Positions 27,588 through 35,564 of a stretch of 47,946 nucleotides of DNA are shown piece by piece (position 1 is the stretch's first letter; every line of letters begins with the position of its first letter). The stretch covers positions 1 through 47,946 of the forward strand of contig JADFXV010000015.1 in the NCBI GenBank assembly GCA_015233395.1, read 5' to 3'. This DNA comes from Desulfovibrionaceae bacterium (lineage in GTDB: Bacteria; Desulfobacterota; Desulfovibrionia; Desulfovibrionales; Desulfovibrionaceae). The notes beneath the pieces were generated by a model. The model ran no database searches, had not been told where the DNA came from, and saw only the letters and a list, made by a program, of their open reading frames with translations. A program made the translations under genes and the position numbers.

Positions 27588-27606
27588 CAAAGGGCGCGGC
27601 CCTTTG
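27588..27606. repeat. CAAAGGGC palindrome (CCAAAGGGGC family)
   Basis: Perfect 8-bp arms, CAAAGGGC / GCCCTTTG, with a 3-base loop. CGCCGGAGGC follows, the reverse complement of the CCTCCGGCG flank of the other family members. It sits between converging genes. Confidence 0.6.
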
Positions 27607-27674
27607 CCCGCCGGAGGCGTTAAAAAACACGATCTTTGCAAGTCCCTAGAAAATTGAGAAATTTTCCGCTCCCT

Positions 27675-27986
27675 TCAATCGCCGCCGAAGTTCTGATTGC
27701 AATACTGGTTGCACAGGTCCATGCCGTTTGCCGCCGAGCGCTCGCAGCGGTTGATCGCGTTTTCGGACGCCAGCCGCTGGTGGAGCGCGGTGCAGGTCTC
27801 GCGGCATTGCTTCTTGCCGGTGAATTTCACATCGGCGACAGCGTCGCGGTATGCGTCGCACACATTGAAGCATTCCGGATCGGAGGCGGACCAGCACCTG
27901 GCGCGCACGGATTCCGGCGTCAGGTTGGCTGAAGCGCAGCCGCTCAGGATCAGCGCGGCCAGGGCTGCCAGAATCGATGTTTTCAT
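27675..27986 (-). CDS. Cysteine-rich lipoprotein with three CX3C motifs
   Basis: 103 residues. Lipobox LSGC with lipidated C17 after a short signal sequence. The mature part has eight further cysteines, including three CX3C pairs (CFNVC, CRETC, CNQYC), and is predicted helical. This pattern suggests disulfide-stapled helical hairpins in the periplasm. The ATG at 27986 is preceded by GGGAGG. No domain name could be assigned. In-frame codons continue upstream but run antisense through the cupin gene and are rejected. Confidence 0.75.
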   Translation of the reverse strand: MKTSILAALAALILSGCASANLTPESVRARCWSASDPECFNVCDAYRDAVADVKFTGKKQCRETCTALHQRLASENAINRCERSAANGMDLCNQYCNQNFGGD

Positions 27987-28163
27987 GCGAGCCTCCCGAA
28001 GGTTTGGTGTGCCGTGCGGGTATAGCATGGCGCGCGGGAAAAACAAGACCCCGCAAGCGAATGGCCCGCCCGGCGGCCCTTGGCGGCCGGTTGCCAACGC
28101 CGCCGGTTTTGATAAGGATAACGCAAGCGGCCGGCGGCCGCGCGGGAGAAAAAGGAGGCGCGG

Positions 28164-28511
28164 ATGGCCGAGGACAAGCAAGGCGCGGCGGCGTACGCCG
28201 TGGCGAACAAGGAAACCATCGCCAAGGTTCCCGGGCTCCAGGCGGTCCGCTTCACCATGGCCCCGGGCGAGTCCACGCCCTGGCACTACCACAGCCAGGT
28301 CACGGACCATTTTTTCTGCCTGGCCGGTCCCCTGGAAGTGCGGTTGCACGATCCGGGCGAGACCGTGACCCTGGCCTGCGGCGAATCTTTCGCCGTGGCC
28401 CCGTACCGGGTGCACCGGGTGGTCAATCCGGGCGCGGGCGTCGCCCGCTATCTTCTGCTTCAGGGCATCGGGGAATACGACTTCATCGCCGCGCCCGGGG
28501 ACGCGGGGTAG
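28164..28511 (+). CDS. Small cupin-domain protein
   Basis: 115 residues, single cupin barrel. Motif 1 is GESTPWHYHSQVTDHFFCLAGPLEV with candidate metal ligands H42, H44 and the D/H pair; motif 2 is GESFAVAPYRVHRVVNPG with a conserved His. AAAGGAGG precedes the ATG. It is a stand-alone plus-strand gene converging on the GGDEF gene. Ligand or reaction unknown; it could be a metal-dependent enzyme or a small-molecule sensor. Confidence 0.8.
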   Translation: MAEDKQGAAAYAVANKETIAKVPGLQAVRFTMAPGESTPWHYHSQVTDHFFCLAGPLEVRLHDPGETVTLACGESFAVAPYRVHRVVNPGAGVARYLLLQGIGEYDFIAAPGDAG

Positions 28512-28517
28512 TCCGGC

Positions 28518-29822
28518 CTAAATTTCCCGCGCCCCCGCCTTGGGGGCGGCGTCGCCGGCGAGCATCACCTTGTTGCGCCCGCCGCGTTTGGCCGCGTACA
28601 GGGCGTCGTCCGCCCGGGCAAGCAGAACGTCGAGGGAATCGCCTCCACTCATTGCCGCCACGCCGATGCTGACCGTGAACGAAGCTCCCCGGCCGGCTTC
28701 GCCGGTCTCGATTTTGGACAGGGCAAGGCGCAACCGTTCGGCGATTTCCATTGCTTCGTGGACCGGGCACTCGATCAGGGTGACGGCGAACTCCTCGCCG
28801 CCGATCCGGCCGAAGATGTCGTGTTCGCGCAGGTTGGCCTGGACCTCCCGGGCCAAAAGGCGCAGCACCTCGTCGCCGGCGTTGTGGCCGTAAGTGTCGT
28901 TGATGCGCTTGAAATGGTCGATGTCCATGGAGAGCGCCGCCAGCGGGGCGTCGTGCCTTTTGGCGCGGGAAAGTTCGCGCTCGGAGAGGTGGATGTATTC
29001 GCGGCGGTTGGAGATTCCCGTCAAATAGTCCGTGCCGGCCTGGCGCAGAAGCTCCTCTTCGAGGGCCTTGCGTTTGGTGGCGTCGATCATCACCCAGACC
29101 ACCATGCCGGCCTGGCCGTCCTCGCCGGGCACGGCCTTGGCCGAGGAGTCGAGCCAAATGGGCGTCCCGTCGCGGCGCAGGAAGCGTTCCTCGGCGCGGT
29201 GCTCGGTGAGCGCGCCGCCGGCCAATTCCCGGAACCTCTCCAGGGCCTGGGCCGCGTCGTCGGGGTGGACCAGCTCCGAGCCCGGCCTGCCGGCCAGTTC
29301 CCCGGGGTCGTGGCCCAGCATCGCGGCGAAGGTGGCGTTGACCCGCAGGATGCGCCCCTGCGCGTCGGTCATGACGATCCCGGCGGCGGCGTTGTCGAAG
29401 ATGGAACGGAACAGCCGTTCGGATTTTTTCAGCCGGTCTTCCGCGTCATGCTGGGCCAGGGCCATTTCCAAGGCGGTCAGGAGCCAGCGTTCGTCGATGG
29501 GTTTGATGACGTAGCCGTGACAACCGGCGGCCTTGGCCCGGGCCAGCGTTTTTTCGTCGGCGTGGGCGGTGAGGAAAACCACCGGGATGTCGTGCCGCGA
29601 GATGATGACCCCGGCGGCCTCGATGCCGTCCATGGGGCCGGCCAGGGTCACGTCCATCAGCGCCAGTGAGGGCTTAAGGCGGCTTGCGGCTTCGATCGCC
29701 GCCGGGCTGTCGCCCGGGATCTCCTCAAACGGGGCGTAGCCGAGTTTGGTCAGACGCTGGCGGATGTCCAGGGCGATGATGGCCTCGTCTTCGACGATCA
29801 GCACGGTGGTCTTTTTATCCAT
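28518..29822 (-). CDS. Response regulator with PAS and GGDEF (diguanylate cyclase)
   Basis: About 434 residues. Receiver 1-120 with D57 (LALMDVTLAG) of the AmiR/RpfG-like flavour; PAS 132-255; GGDEF domain 262-425 with the active motif GGEEF (341-345) and an intact inhibitory I-site RxxD (REHD, 332-335). It should make c-di-GMP on phosphorylation and be product-inhibited. The ATG at 29822 has no clear ribosome site; an in-frame GTG at 29840 with GAGG 9 bases upstream is a good alternative. No partner kinase is adjacent. Confidence 0.88.
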   Translation of the reverse strand: MDKKTTVLIVEDEAIIALDIRQRLTKLGYAPFEEIPGDSPAAIEAASRLKPSLALMDVTLAGPMDGIEAAGVIISRHDIPVVFLTAHADEKTLARAKAAGCHGYVIKPIDERWLLTALEMALAQHDAEDRLKKSERLFRSIFDNAAAGIVMTDAQGRILRVNATFAAMLGHDPGELAGRPGSELVHPDDAAQALERFRELAGGALTEHRAEERFLRRDGTPIWLDSSAKAVPGEDGQAGMVVWVMIDATKRKALEEELLRQAGTDYLTGISNRREYIHLSERELSRAKRHDAPLAALSMDIDHFKRINDTYGHNAGDEVLRLLAREVQANLREHDIFGRIGGEEFAVTLIECPVHEAMEIAERLRLALSKIETGEAGRGASFTVSIGVAAMSGGDSLDVLLARADDALYAAKRGGRNKVMLAGDAAPKAGAREI

Positions 29823-29840
29823 GGGAACGGTGGTTAGCAC

Positions 29841-30160
29841 GAATGGGAACCTCGTAAGGAGCAAGCGGGACAGGCGCGGCCCGTTTCGCGGCCAGGCCCT
29901 GATCGCTTGGCCGGGGCAAACCGGGCGCGGCTTGACGGATTTTTTCGAGGCTTTGTAGGACAAGTTCGGCGCAATGAAAACAAGAAAAAGAACGAATTAA
30001 TAGATTGACAATAATTACAGTGGTTACATGAGGAGAGGTGGATTGGACCGGGGCCGTCCCTTCTTCGTCTCCCTCGGCCCGAAGCGCGAAACGGCCCGGG
30101 GAGATCTCCCCTCGGGCCGTTTCGCCGGACAGGTTATGCCGATTGGCCCGATATGGCCGG
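29841..30160. other. Intergenic region between the GGDEF regulator and fdhB
   Basis: No gene supported. An AT-rich stretch at 29970-30030 is the probable promoter area of the minus-strand GGDEF gene. A nested hairpin occupies 30086-30125. Open frames reading plus through here run antisense into fdhB and are not credible. Confidence 0.5.
30086..30125 (-). terminator. Hairpin after fdhB
   Basis: Perfect 13-bp outer arms, GCGAAACGGCCCG / CGGGCCGTTTCGC, with an inner GGGAGA/TCTCCC stem. It starts 36 bases beyond the fdhB stop. It lacks a U-run, so either Rho assists or it serves as a 3' stabiliser. Confidence 0.6.
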
Positions 30161-30886
30161 TCAGGTTCTCGTCCGCGGCGCGTTGCCGCCCAAAAGCGCC
30201 AGGGCGCTTCTGCGGGAGAAATTCCCGGGCGCGGCCTCGGCCGCCTGGACGAACGCGTGGTATTGCCGGACCGGGTAGAGCGTCAGGTACACCGCGCGCA
30301 CGTCGCGCGCGTCGATCAGCGCGGCCTGGGGATAACGCGGGGCGAGCGCGCCCAGGCGCTTCGCCGCCATGGCCAGGACATCCTGACGGTCGCCGAAGTT
30401 CATGGCCCCGGTCGGGCAGGTCTTGACGCAGGCCGGCAGCATGCCCGAGCGGACCCGGTCGAGGCACATGTCGCATTTGTACATGATCTTGGTGACCGGA
30501 TCGACGCGGGGGATGTCGTAGGGACAGACCGGGCGCACCAGATTGATGTCAAGCCCCTTGGTCTTTTCGGTGAACACGACCGCCCCGGTGTCCGGGTCCT
30601 GGACGATGGCGTCCTGAATCACCGGGTCCGAGGCCAGCTTGCAGGGCGAGTCCAGGCAGTGGCGGCACTGGTCCGGGAAGAACAGCCATTTGAAGTCGCC
30701 GCCGACGGCCGTTTCCTTGAAGCGCACCAGTTTGAGCGTCGCGGCCGACAGGTCCGGAGGATTCTGGTGCGAGCCGGTATTGGCCGTCTTTTCCGCCGGT
30801 TTTTGTTTCCATTGTTTGCAGGCCACCTGGCAACCCCGGCAGGCCGTGCATCTGGAGAGATCGATAAAGAAGCTTTTGCCGGACAT
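30161..30886 (-). CDS. fdhB: Formate dehydrogenase beta (iron-sulfur) subunit
   Basis: 241 residues from the ATG at 30886 (AGGAGG 6 bases upstream). Four [4Fe-4S] clusters are indicated: CTACRGCQVACK (C12, C15, C18, C22), CRHCLDSPC, CPYDIP, and CDMCLDRVRSGMLPACVKTCPTGA. Length and motifs match the FdhB subunit of periplasmic Desulfovibrio formate dehydrogenases, which carries electrons from FdhA to cytochrome c3. No cytochrome subunit gene follows. It has no signal peptide and presumably rides with FdhA through the Tat pathway. Confidence 0.93.
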   Translation of the reverse strand: MSGKSFFIDLSRCTACRGCQVACKQWKQKPAEKTANTGSHQNPPDLSAATLKLVRFKETAVGGDFKWLFFPDQCRHCLDSPCKLASDPVIQDAIVQDPDTGAVVFTEKTKGLDINLVRPVCPYDIPRVDPVTKIMYKCDMCLDRVRSGMLPACVKTCPTGAMNFGDRQDVLAMAAKRLGALAPRYPQAALIDARDVRAVYLTLYPVRQYHAFVQAAEAAPGNFSRRSALALLGGNAPRTRT

Positions 30887-30892
30887 GCGGAC

Positions 30893-31075
30893 CTCCTCGT
30901 GTGATGTTCCGGAAACAGGCGGTTGTTTCAAGCGCCTGTTTCCGGAAAGATCGTTCGCCGCAAACGCGGTTTGCGGCTCACGCCGCCTGCGGCGGCGAGC
31001 CAGCCTCGCGGCTGGCGTGTGTCGCGTTAAAGGAATGCAATTCAAGCACCCATTTACTTGCGCAACGCGACACTA
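30893..31075 (-). repeat. Multi-hairpin dispersed repeat, copy 2, filling the fdhA-fdhB gap
   Basis: Reading the minus strand, the element runs from GTGTCGCGTT, which abuts the fdhA stop, to ACATCACACGAGG, which merges with the fdhB ribosome site. It holds the same hairpins as copy 1 (1-168), including the terminal stem at 30909-30945 (16 of 17 pairs). The outer pair GTGTCGCGTT / AACGCGACAC is complete here. Three base pairs in the terminal stem differ from copy 1 by double, compensating changes. No coding potential. Confidence 0.85.
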
Positions 31076-34000
31076 GGCTTTGCGCACATTGACCATGAAG
31101 GCCTTGGTTTCCGGGATGCCGGTATTTGGGTCTCCCACGGACGAGGTGAGCAGGTTGGCCGAATCGCCGCCGTCCTTGGGATAAACCCAGCCGAAATGCC
31201 AGGGAATGCCCACTTGGTGCACGGTCTGGCCCATGACGGTGAACGGTTTGATGCGTTCGGTGATGATGCACGCCGCCCACAGCTTGCCGCGCGCGCTCTC
31301 CACGATCAGCTTTTCGCCGGGCTTAAAGCCGCGCAGCCGGGCCAGCTCGGTGCTCACTTCCACGAACATCTGGGGCTCGGCCTCAAGCAGCCAGGGCGTG
31401 TACCGGGTCATGACGCCGGTCTGCCAGTGCTCGGTGACCCGGTAGGTCGAACACACGAATGGGAAACGCGGATCGCAGACCGCCCGCTCTTCCCTGGGGC
31501 CCTTGAAGACCAGCGCCGTGGGGTTGTGCAGCCGTTTGGAAAAGGGATGCTGGGCCACCGGGCATTCCAGCGGCTCGTAGTATTCCGGGAACGGCCCGTC
31601 GTTTCTGCCCGGGCCGAAGAACTGCCCGAACCCTTCGGCGTTCATGATGAAGGGGTAGCGCCCCTTTTCGACGTCGGCCATGGGCGGCCAGGGACCGTCC
31701 GGGATGTCTCCGGTCCACTTGTCGCCGGCCCACTCGATGACCGGCTTGTCCGGCTGGTACGGCTTGCCCGAGGGGTCCACCGAAGCGCGGTTGTAGATGA
31801 TGCGCCGGTTGACCGGCCAGGCCCAGGACCAGCTCGGGTAGAGCCCGATCTTCTCCTGCATCGGCGTCTGGGTCCTGTCGCGGCGTGCGGCCATGTTCTT
31901 GTCCGTGTAGGACTGGCAGTAGATCCAGTTGCCCGAACAGGTCGAGCCGTCGGCCTGGAGCAGGGCGAAGGCCGGCGCCGGGTCGCCGGGCTTGTAGGTC
32001 TTGTCCCCGATGGTCTTTTCCTTCAGGAAAAAGCCGTTGATTAGCCTCGCCGCCTTGTGCGGATCGTAGGCGTTACCCGAGGCCACGTCCCAGTTCAGAT
32101 TCTTGATCGGCCCCTCGAAGGCCCCGCCTTCCTTGGCGTAGAGCGCGCGGATCTTCAGAAACAGCTCGTAGATGATGTCGCCGTCGGGCTTGCTCTGGCC
32201 CATGGGCTTCGGGCCCGCGTACCGCCACTGCATCCAGCGGCCGGAATTGGACACCGAGCCTTCCTTCTCGATGGACACGCAACAGGGCAGGAAGAAGACC
32301 TCGGTCTTGATCTTGGCCGGGTCCATGCCCGGTCCCTTCCAGAACGAACCGGTCTCGTTCTCGAAGAGGTTCACGTTGACCATCCAGTCGAGCTTGGCCA
32401 GGGCCTCGCGGGTCTTGTTCGCATTGGCGCCGCTGGCCGCCGGATTCTGGCCCCAGGCGAAAAAGCCCTTGAAGCCGCCGTTATGCATGACGTCGAACAG
32501 CGACAGCCAGGAGTAGTCCTTGCCGTCGTCGAGCTTGGGCAGGTACGCGTAAGCCTCTTCGAGCTCCTGGCCGGGATACATGGCCTTGAGCAGGCTTGCG
32601 ATGTATTTGGGCCGGTTGCTCCACCAGTTGGCGCTGCGCGGATCCTTGGAGACCGGCGTGGTTTTGTCGTTGTAGGTCTTCAGGTCCGGCATCGAGGCAG
32701 GGGGCGCGGGCAGGTAGCCGGGCAGGCTGTTGAACAAAAGGCCCTGGTCGGTCGAGCCCTGGACGTTGGATTCGCCGCGCAGGGCGTTGATGCCGCCGCC
32801 GGCCACGCCGATGTTGCCGAGCAGCATCTGCACCAGGGTCATGGCCCGGATGTTCTGCACGCCCACGGTATGCTGGGTCTGGCCCATGGCGTAGAGGATG
32901 GTTCCGGATTTCTCGGGCGTCCCGGTTCCGGCGAAGCTTTGGAAAACCTTGAGCAGATCGGCCTCGGGCGTGCCGCAGATCTCGGAGACCTTTTTTACGT
33001 CGTAGCGGTCGTAATGCGCCCGCATGAGCTGAAAGACGCACCTCGGGTCCGTCAGGCTCGGGTCCTTCTTGACGACGCCGCGCCCGTCCTTGACGAAAGA
33101 CCAGCTCGATTTGTCGTAGGCCCGCTTGTCCTCGTTAAAGCCCGAGAACAAGCCGTCGCTGAAGGCGTACTTGTCGCCGACGATGAACGAGGCGTTGGTG
33201 TAGTTGACGACGTAGTCTTTGAAATAGAGATTGTTCGCCAGGATGTACCGGATCATGCCGCCGAGAAACCCCAGGTCCGACCCGGAGCGCAAGGGGGCGT
33301 AAATGTCGGCCTGCGTCGAGGTGCGGGTGAACCTCGGATCGACGTGGATGACCACGCCGCCCGCGTCTTTGGCCCGCAGCACCCACTTAAACGAAATGGG
33401 GTGGTTCTCGGCCGGGTTGGAGCCCATAATCAGGATGGCGTCGGCATTCTTGATGTCGATCCAGTGATTGGTCATCGCGCCGCGTCCGAACGACTCTGCC
33501 AGAGCCGCTACAGTAGCGCTGTGTCAGATACGGGCCTGATGCTCGATGTAGGTCAGCCCCATGGCGCGCAGCATGGACTGGTAGATCCAGCACTCCTCGT
33601 TGTCCATGGCGGCGCTGCCCACCGAGGCCATGCCGGCCACGCGGTTGACGACCTGGTCCTTAGCGTTTTTCACCTCGAACGTGGCGTCGCGGGTGTCCTT
33701 GACCTTGCGGGCGATCCTGTCCAGGGCCCAGTCCCAGGGCTTCTCCTCCCACTTGTCGGAATACGGGGCGCGGTACATGACCGAGGTCAGGCGCTTGTCG
33801 TTTTCGGTGAGCTGCCAGATGGACGCGCCCTTGGGGCACAGGGAGCCTTCGTTGATGGGATGGTCCGGGTCGCCCTCGACGTTGACCGCGCGGCCGTTTC
33901 CGCCCTCGGCGGTGTTCACGATCAGGCCGCAGCCGACCGAACAATAGCAGCAGACCGACGTGGTCTGCCTGGTGCGCGTGAGCTTGGCGAGCTCGGCCTT

Positions 34001-34096
34001 GGCGAAGGCGGGCTTCAGATCAAACCCCAAACCGCTGAAAGCCGCCGCCGCCGTCGCGGCGGAAAGTTTCAGAAACTGCCTGCGTTCAATGGTCAT
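31073..34096 (-). CDS. fdhA: Formate dehydrogenase alpha subunit, selenoprotein, Tat-exported
   Basis: 1007 residues, reading through an in-frame UGA at 33524-33526 as selenocysteine (U191, context ARI-U-HSATV). Evidence for read-through: uninterrupted homology on both sides, the active-site position, and a SECIS hairpin just after the UGA. N-terminal Tat motif ERRQFLK (4-10) and signal sequence ending near AFA; [4Fe-4S] ligands C49, C52, C56 and C87; molybdo/tungstopterin domains follow, with the C-terminal MoCo-binding region ending at 31073. It oxidises formate to CO2 in the periplasm. The ATG at 34096 has AGGAG 8 bases upstream. Metal choice (W or Mo) cannot be read from the sequence. Confidence 0.95.
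33489..33526 (-). promoter_or_regulatory. Selenocysteine UGA and bacterial SECIS element
   Basis: Beginning 14 bases after the UGA, AGCGGCUCU pairs with AGAGUCGUU in a 9-bp stem (two G-U pairs) with apical loop GGC. The loop begins 24 bases from the UGA, and a G occupies the first loop position, both as expected for SelB-recognised bacterial SECIS hairpins. An alternative small hairpin (CGCUA/UAGCG) lies closer to the UGA. Confidence 0.8.
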
Positions 34097-34183
34097 GACG
34101 GGTGCTCCTTTGAGAATGACGCCTTGCGTAACACAAACGGAACCGGATTGCCGCAGCATGCGCTTTTCGGGAAAAAAAACAAT

Positions 34184-34213
34184 CATAATAGTATTATGCC
34201 TGCAAAGACACAA
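34184..34213 (-). promoter_or_regulatory. Predicted fdhA promoter with overlapping palindrome
   Basis: On the minus strand TTGTGT (34208-34213) and TATTAT (34185-34190) are separated by exactly 17 bases, a good sigma-70 arrangement with start near 34178. The perfect palindrome CATAATA-G-TATTATG (34184-34198) covers the -10 element, so a repressor or other regulator could act there. The regulator is unknown. Confidence 0.5.
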
Positions 34214-34377
34214 TGAGGAGACGGAAAGCGGGGTGAAAAACCGGCAAGGGGGCGGGGGGCAACGTCCCGGGCAATGGGGAGTTTCGCCCGCGACGCGAGG
34301 GGGGCGGCGCCCCGGGGCAGGAAAGGTCAAGCCTGCGGCGGAAGACAGGCCGGGGAACCGGAAAGACTCCTTCGGGT
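34214..34377. other. GC-rich intergenic region between fdhA and rpe
   Basis: Contains GC palindromic runs (GGGGGGC...GCCCCGG, 34298-34317) that are probably the 3' end of the rpe transcript. No gene seen. Confidence 0.4.
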
Positions 34378-35046
34378 CTAGCCTTTCGCGAAAGGCGCGT
34401 AAAAGGCATCAAGGCGCTCGGCGTAGGGCGGAAAGCCGAAGAAGGCCGAACCCGAGACCAAGACGTCCGCCCCGGCCTCGACGAGCTCCCGGGCGTTGTC
34501 GGGGCAGGCCCCGCCGTCCACCTGGATGAGCGTCGACAGCCCCTTGGCCCGGATCATGGCCTTTAGGCCGCGAATTTTGTCCAGGCTGAAGGGGATGAAT
34601 TTCTGGCCGCCGAAACCCGGGTTCACGCTCATGACGAGAACCATGTGCAGCTGGGGCAGCAGATATTCGACCGCGCACAGCGGCGTGGCCGGGTTGAGCG
34701 CCACCGCCGGCTTGGCCCCGAGCCTGGCGATCTCGGCCACGGCGCGCTCCAGGTGAGCGGTCGCCTCGGCGTGCACGCAGATCAAGTCCGCCCCGGCGTC
34801 CGCGAACTGCGTCAGATAGCGCTCGGGCCGCTCGATCATCAGGTGGACGTCGAAAAAAAGACGGCTTCGCGACCGCAAAGCCCCGATCACCAGCGGCCCG
34901 AAGGTGATGTTGGGCACGAACGCGCCGTCCATCACGTCCCAGTGCGCCCAGGCGAGCCCGGCGGCCTCCAGGTCGCGCAGCTCCTCGGCCAGGCGGCCGA
35001 AATCGCACGACAACAACGACGGCGACAAGATAAACGGCGCGGCCAT
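34378..35046 (-). CDS. rpe: Ribulose-phosphate 3-epimerase
   Basis: 222 residues, TIM barrel. Motifs LSPSLLSCDFGRLAEE, HWDVMDGAFVPNITFGP, FFDVHLMIE, MSVNPGFGGQKFIP and QVDGGACPDNA are all conserved, including the metal-binding His and Asp. Interconverts ribulose-5-P and xylulose-5-P. Its ATG directly follows the ahbB stop (TAA-ATG), with GGGGAGG inside the end of ahbB, so it is the last gene of the heme operon by position only. Confidence 0.95.
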   Translation of the reverse strand: MAAPFILSPSLLSCDFGRLAEELRDLEAAGLAWAHWDVMDGAFVPNITFGPLVIGALRSRSRLFFDVHLMIERPERYLTQFADAGADLICVHAEATAHLERAVAEIARLGAKPAVALNPATPLCAVEYLLPQLHMVLVMSVNPGFGGQKFIPFSLDKIRGLKAMIRAKGLSTLIQVDGGACPDNARELVEAGADVLVSGSAFFGFPPYAERLDAFYAPFAKG

Positions 35047-35517
35047 TTACGCCTCCCCGGCTTGCGGCTTTGCCTGCATGGCGAAGTCGACCTTGATCTT
35101 GTAGGTTTTCAGGGCCGGCAGATACAGAATCGGCACGCCGGTCTTGGCCGTGATCGCCGCAAGCGTATCCTGCACGGCCTGCGCCGATTCCCCGATGAAC
35201 GTAAACCAGATGTTGAATTCGTGCTCGCGGCGGTAGTTGTGCGTCACCCCGGGATGGGAATTGACCTCGGCCACGAAGGCGTCGAGCTTGTCCGCCGGAA
35301 CCTTGGCGGCGCACAATGTGCTGTGCCAGCCGATGCCGCGCGACGGGAAATTGGCCCCGATGCGCCGGATCACGCCCGAACCCGTGAGCGCGCGCACCCG
35401 GGCGAGCGTCTCGGCCTCGGTCAGGCCGAGACGCTCGCCGATCGCGGCGTACGGCCTGGACACCAGCGGATAATGCGACTGAATGATGTCCAGGATGGCT
35501 TTGTCGATCATGTCCAT
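35047..35517 (-). CDS. ahbB: Siroheme decarboxylase subunit (AhbB/AhbA family)
   Basis: 156 residues. An AsnC/Lrp-like winged helix (1-60) is followed by a ferredoxin-like domain with GVTHNYRREHEFNIWFTF, the catalytic-region motif of siroheme decarboxylases. AhbA/AhbB convert siroheme to 12,18-didecarboxysiroheme in the alternative heme pathway. Only one of the two subunits is in this window; assignment to AhbB rather than AhbA rests on length and is tentative. A DNA-binding Lrp regulator is less likely given the heme context. Confidence 0.8.
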   Translation of the reverse strand: MDMIDKAILDIIQSHYPLVSRPYAAIGERLGLTEAETLARVRALTGSGVIRRIGANFPSRGIGWHSTLCAAKVPADKLDAFVAEVNSHPGVTHNYRREHEFNIWFTFIGESAQAVQDTLAAITAKTGVPILYLPALKTYKIKVDFAMQAKPQAGEA

Positions 35518-35535
35518 GGAAGGCGCCTCCGGCGT

Positions 35536-35556
35536 CCAAGGGGCTGCGCCCCTTGG
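35536..35556. repeat. CCAAGGGGC palindrome (CCAAAGGGGC family)
   Basis: Perfect 9-bp arms CCAAGGGGC / GCCCCTTGG with a TGC loop, preceded by CCTCCGGCG and followed by AACCCC. Lies in the 47-base gap between ahbD and ahbB, inside an operon. Confidence 0.75.
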
Positions 35557-35564
35557 AACCCCTT

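Noticed and set aside
33476-33526. Apparent nonsense mutation splitting formate dehydrogenase
   Set aside because: The stop is UGA at the active-site selenocysteine position with a SECIS hairpin after it; the frame is continuous, so this is one selenoprotein gene.
32057-34216. Plus-strand frame of about 720 codons
   Set aside because: Antisense to fdhA; composition biased and no motif.
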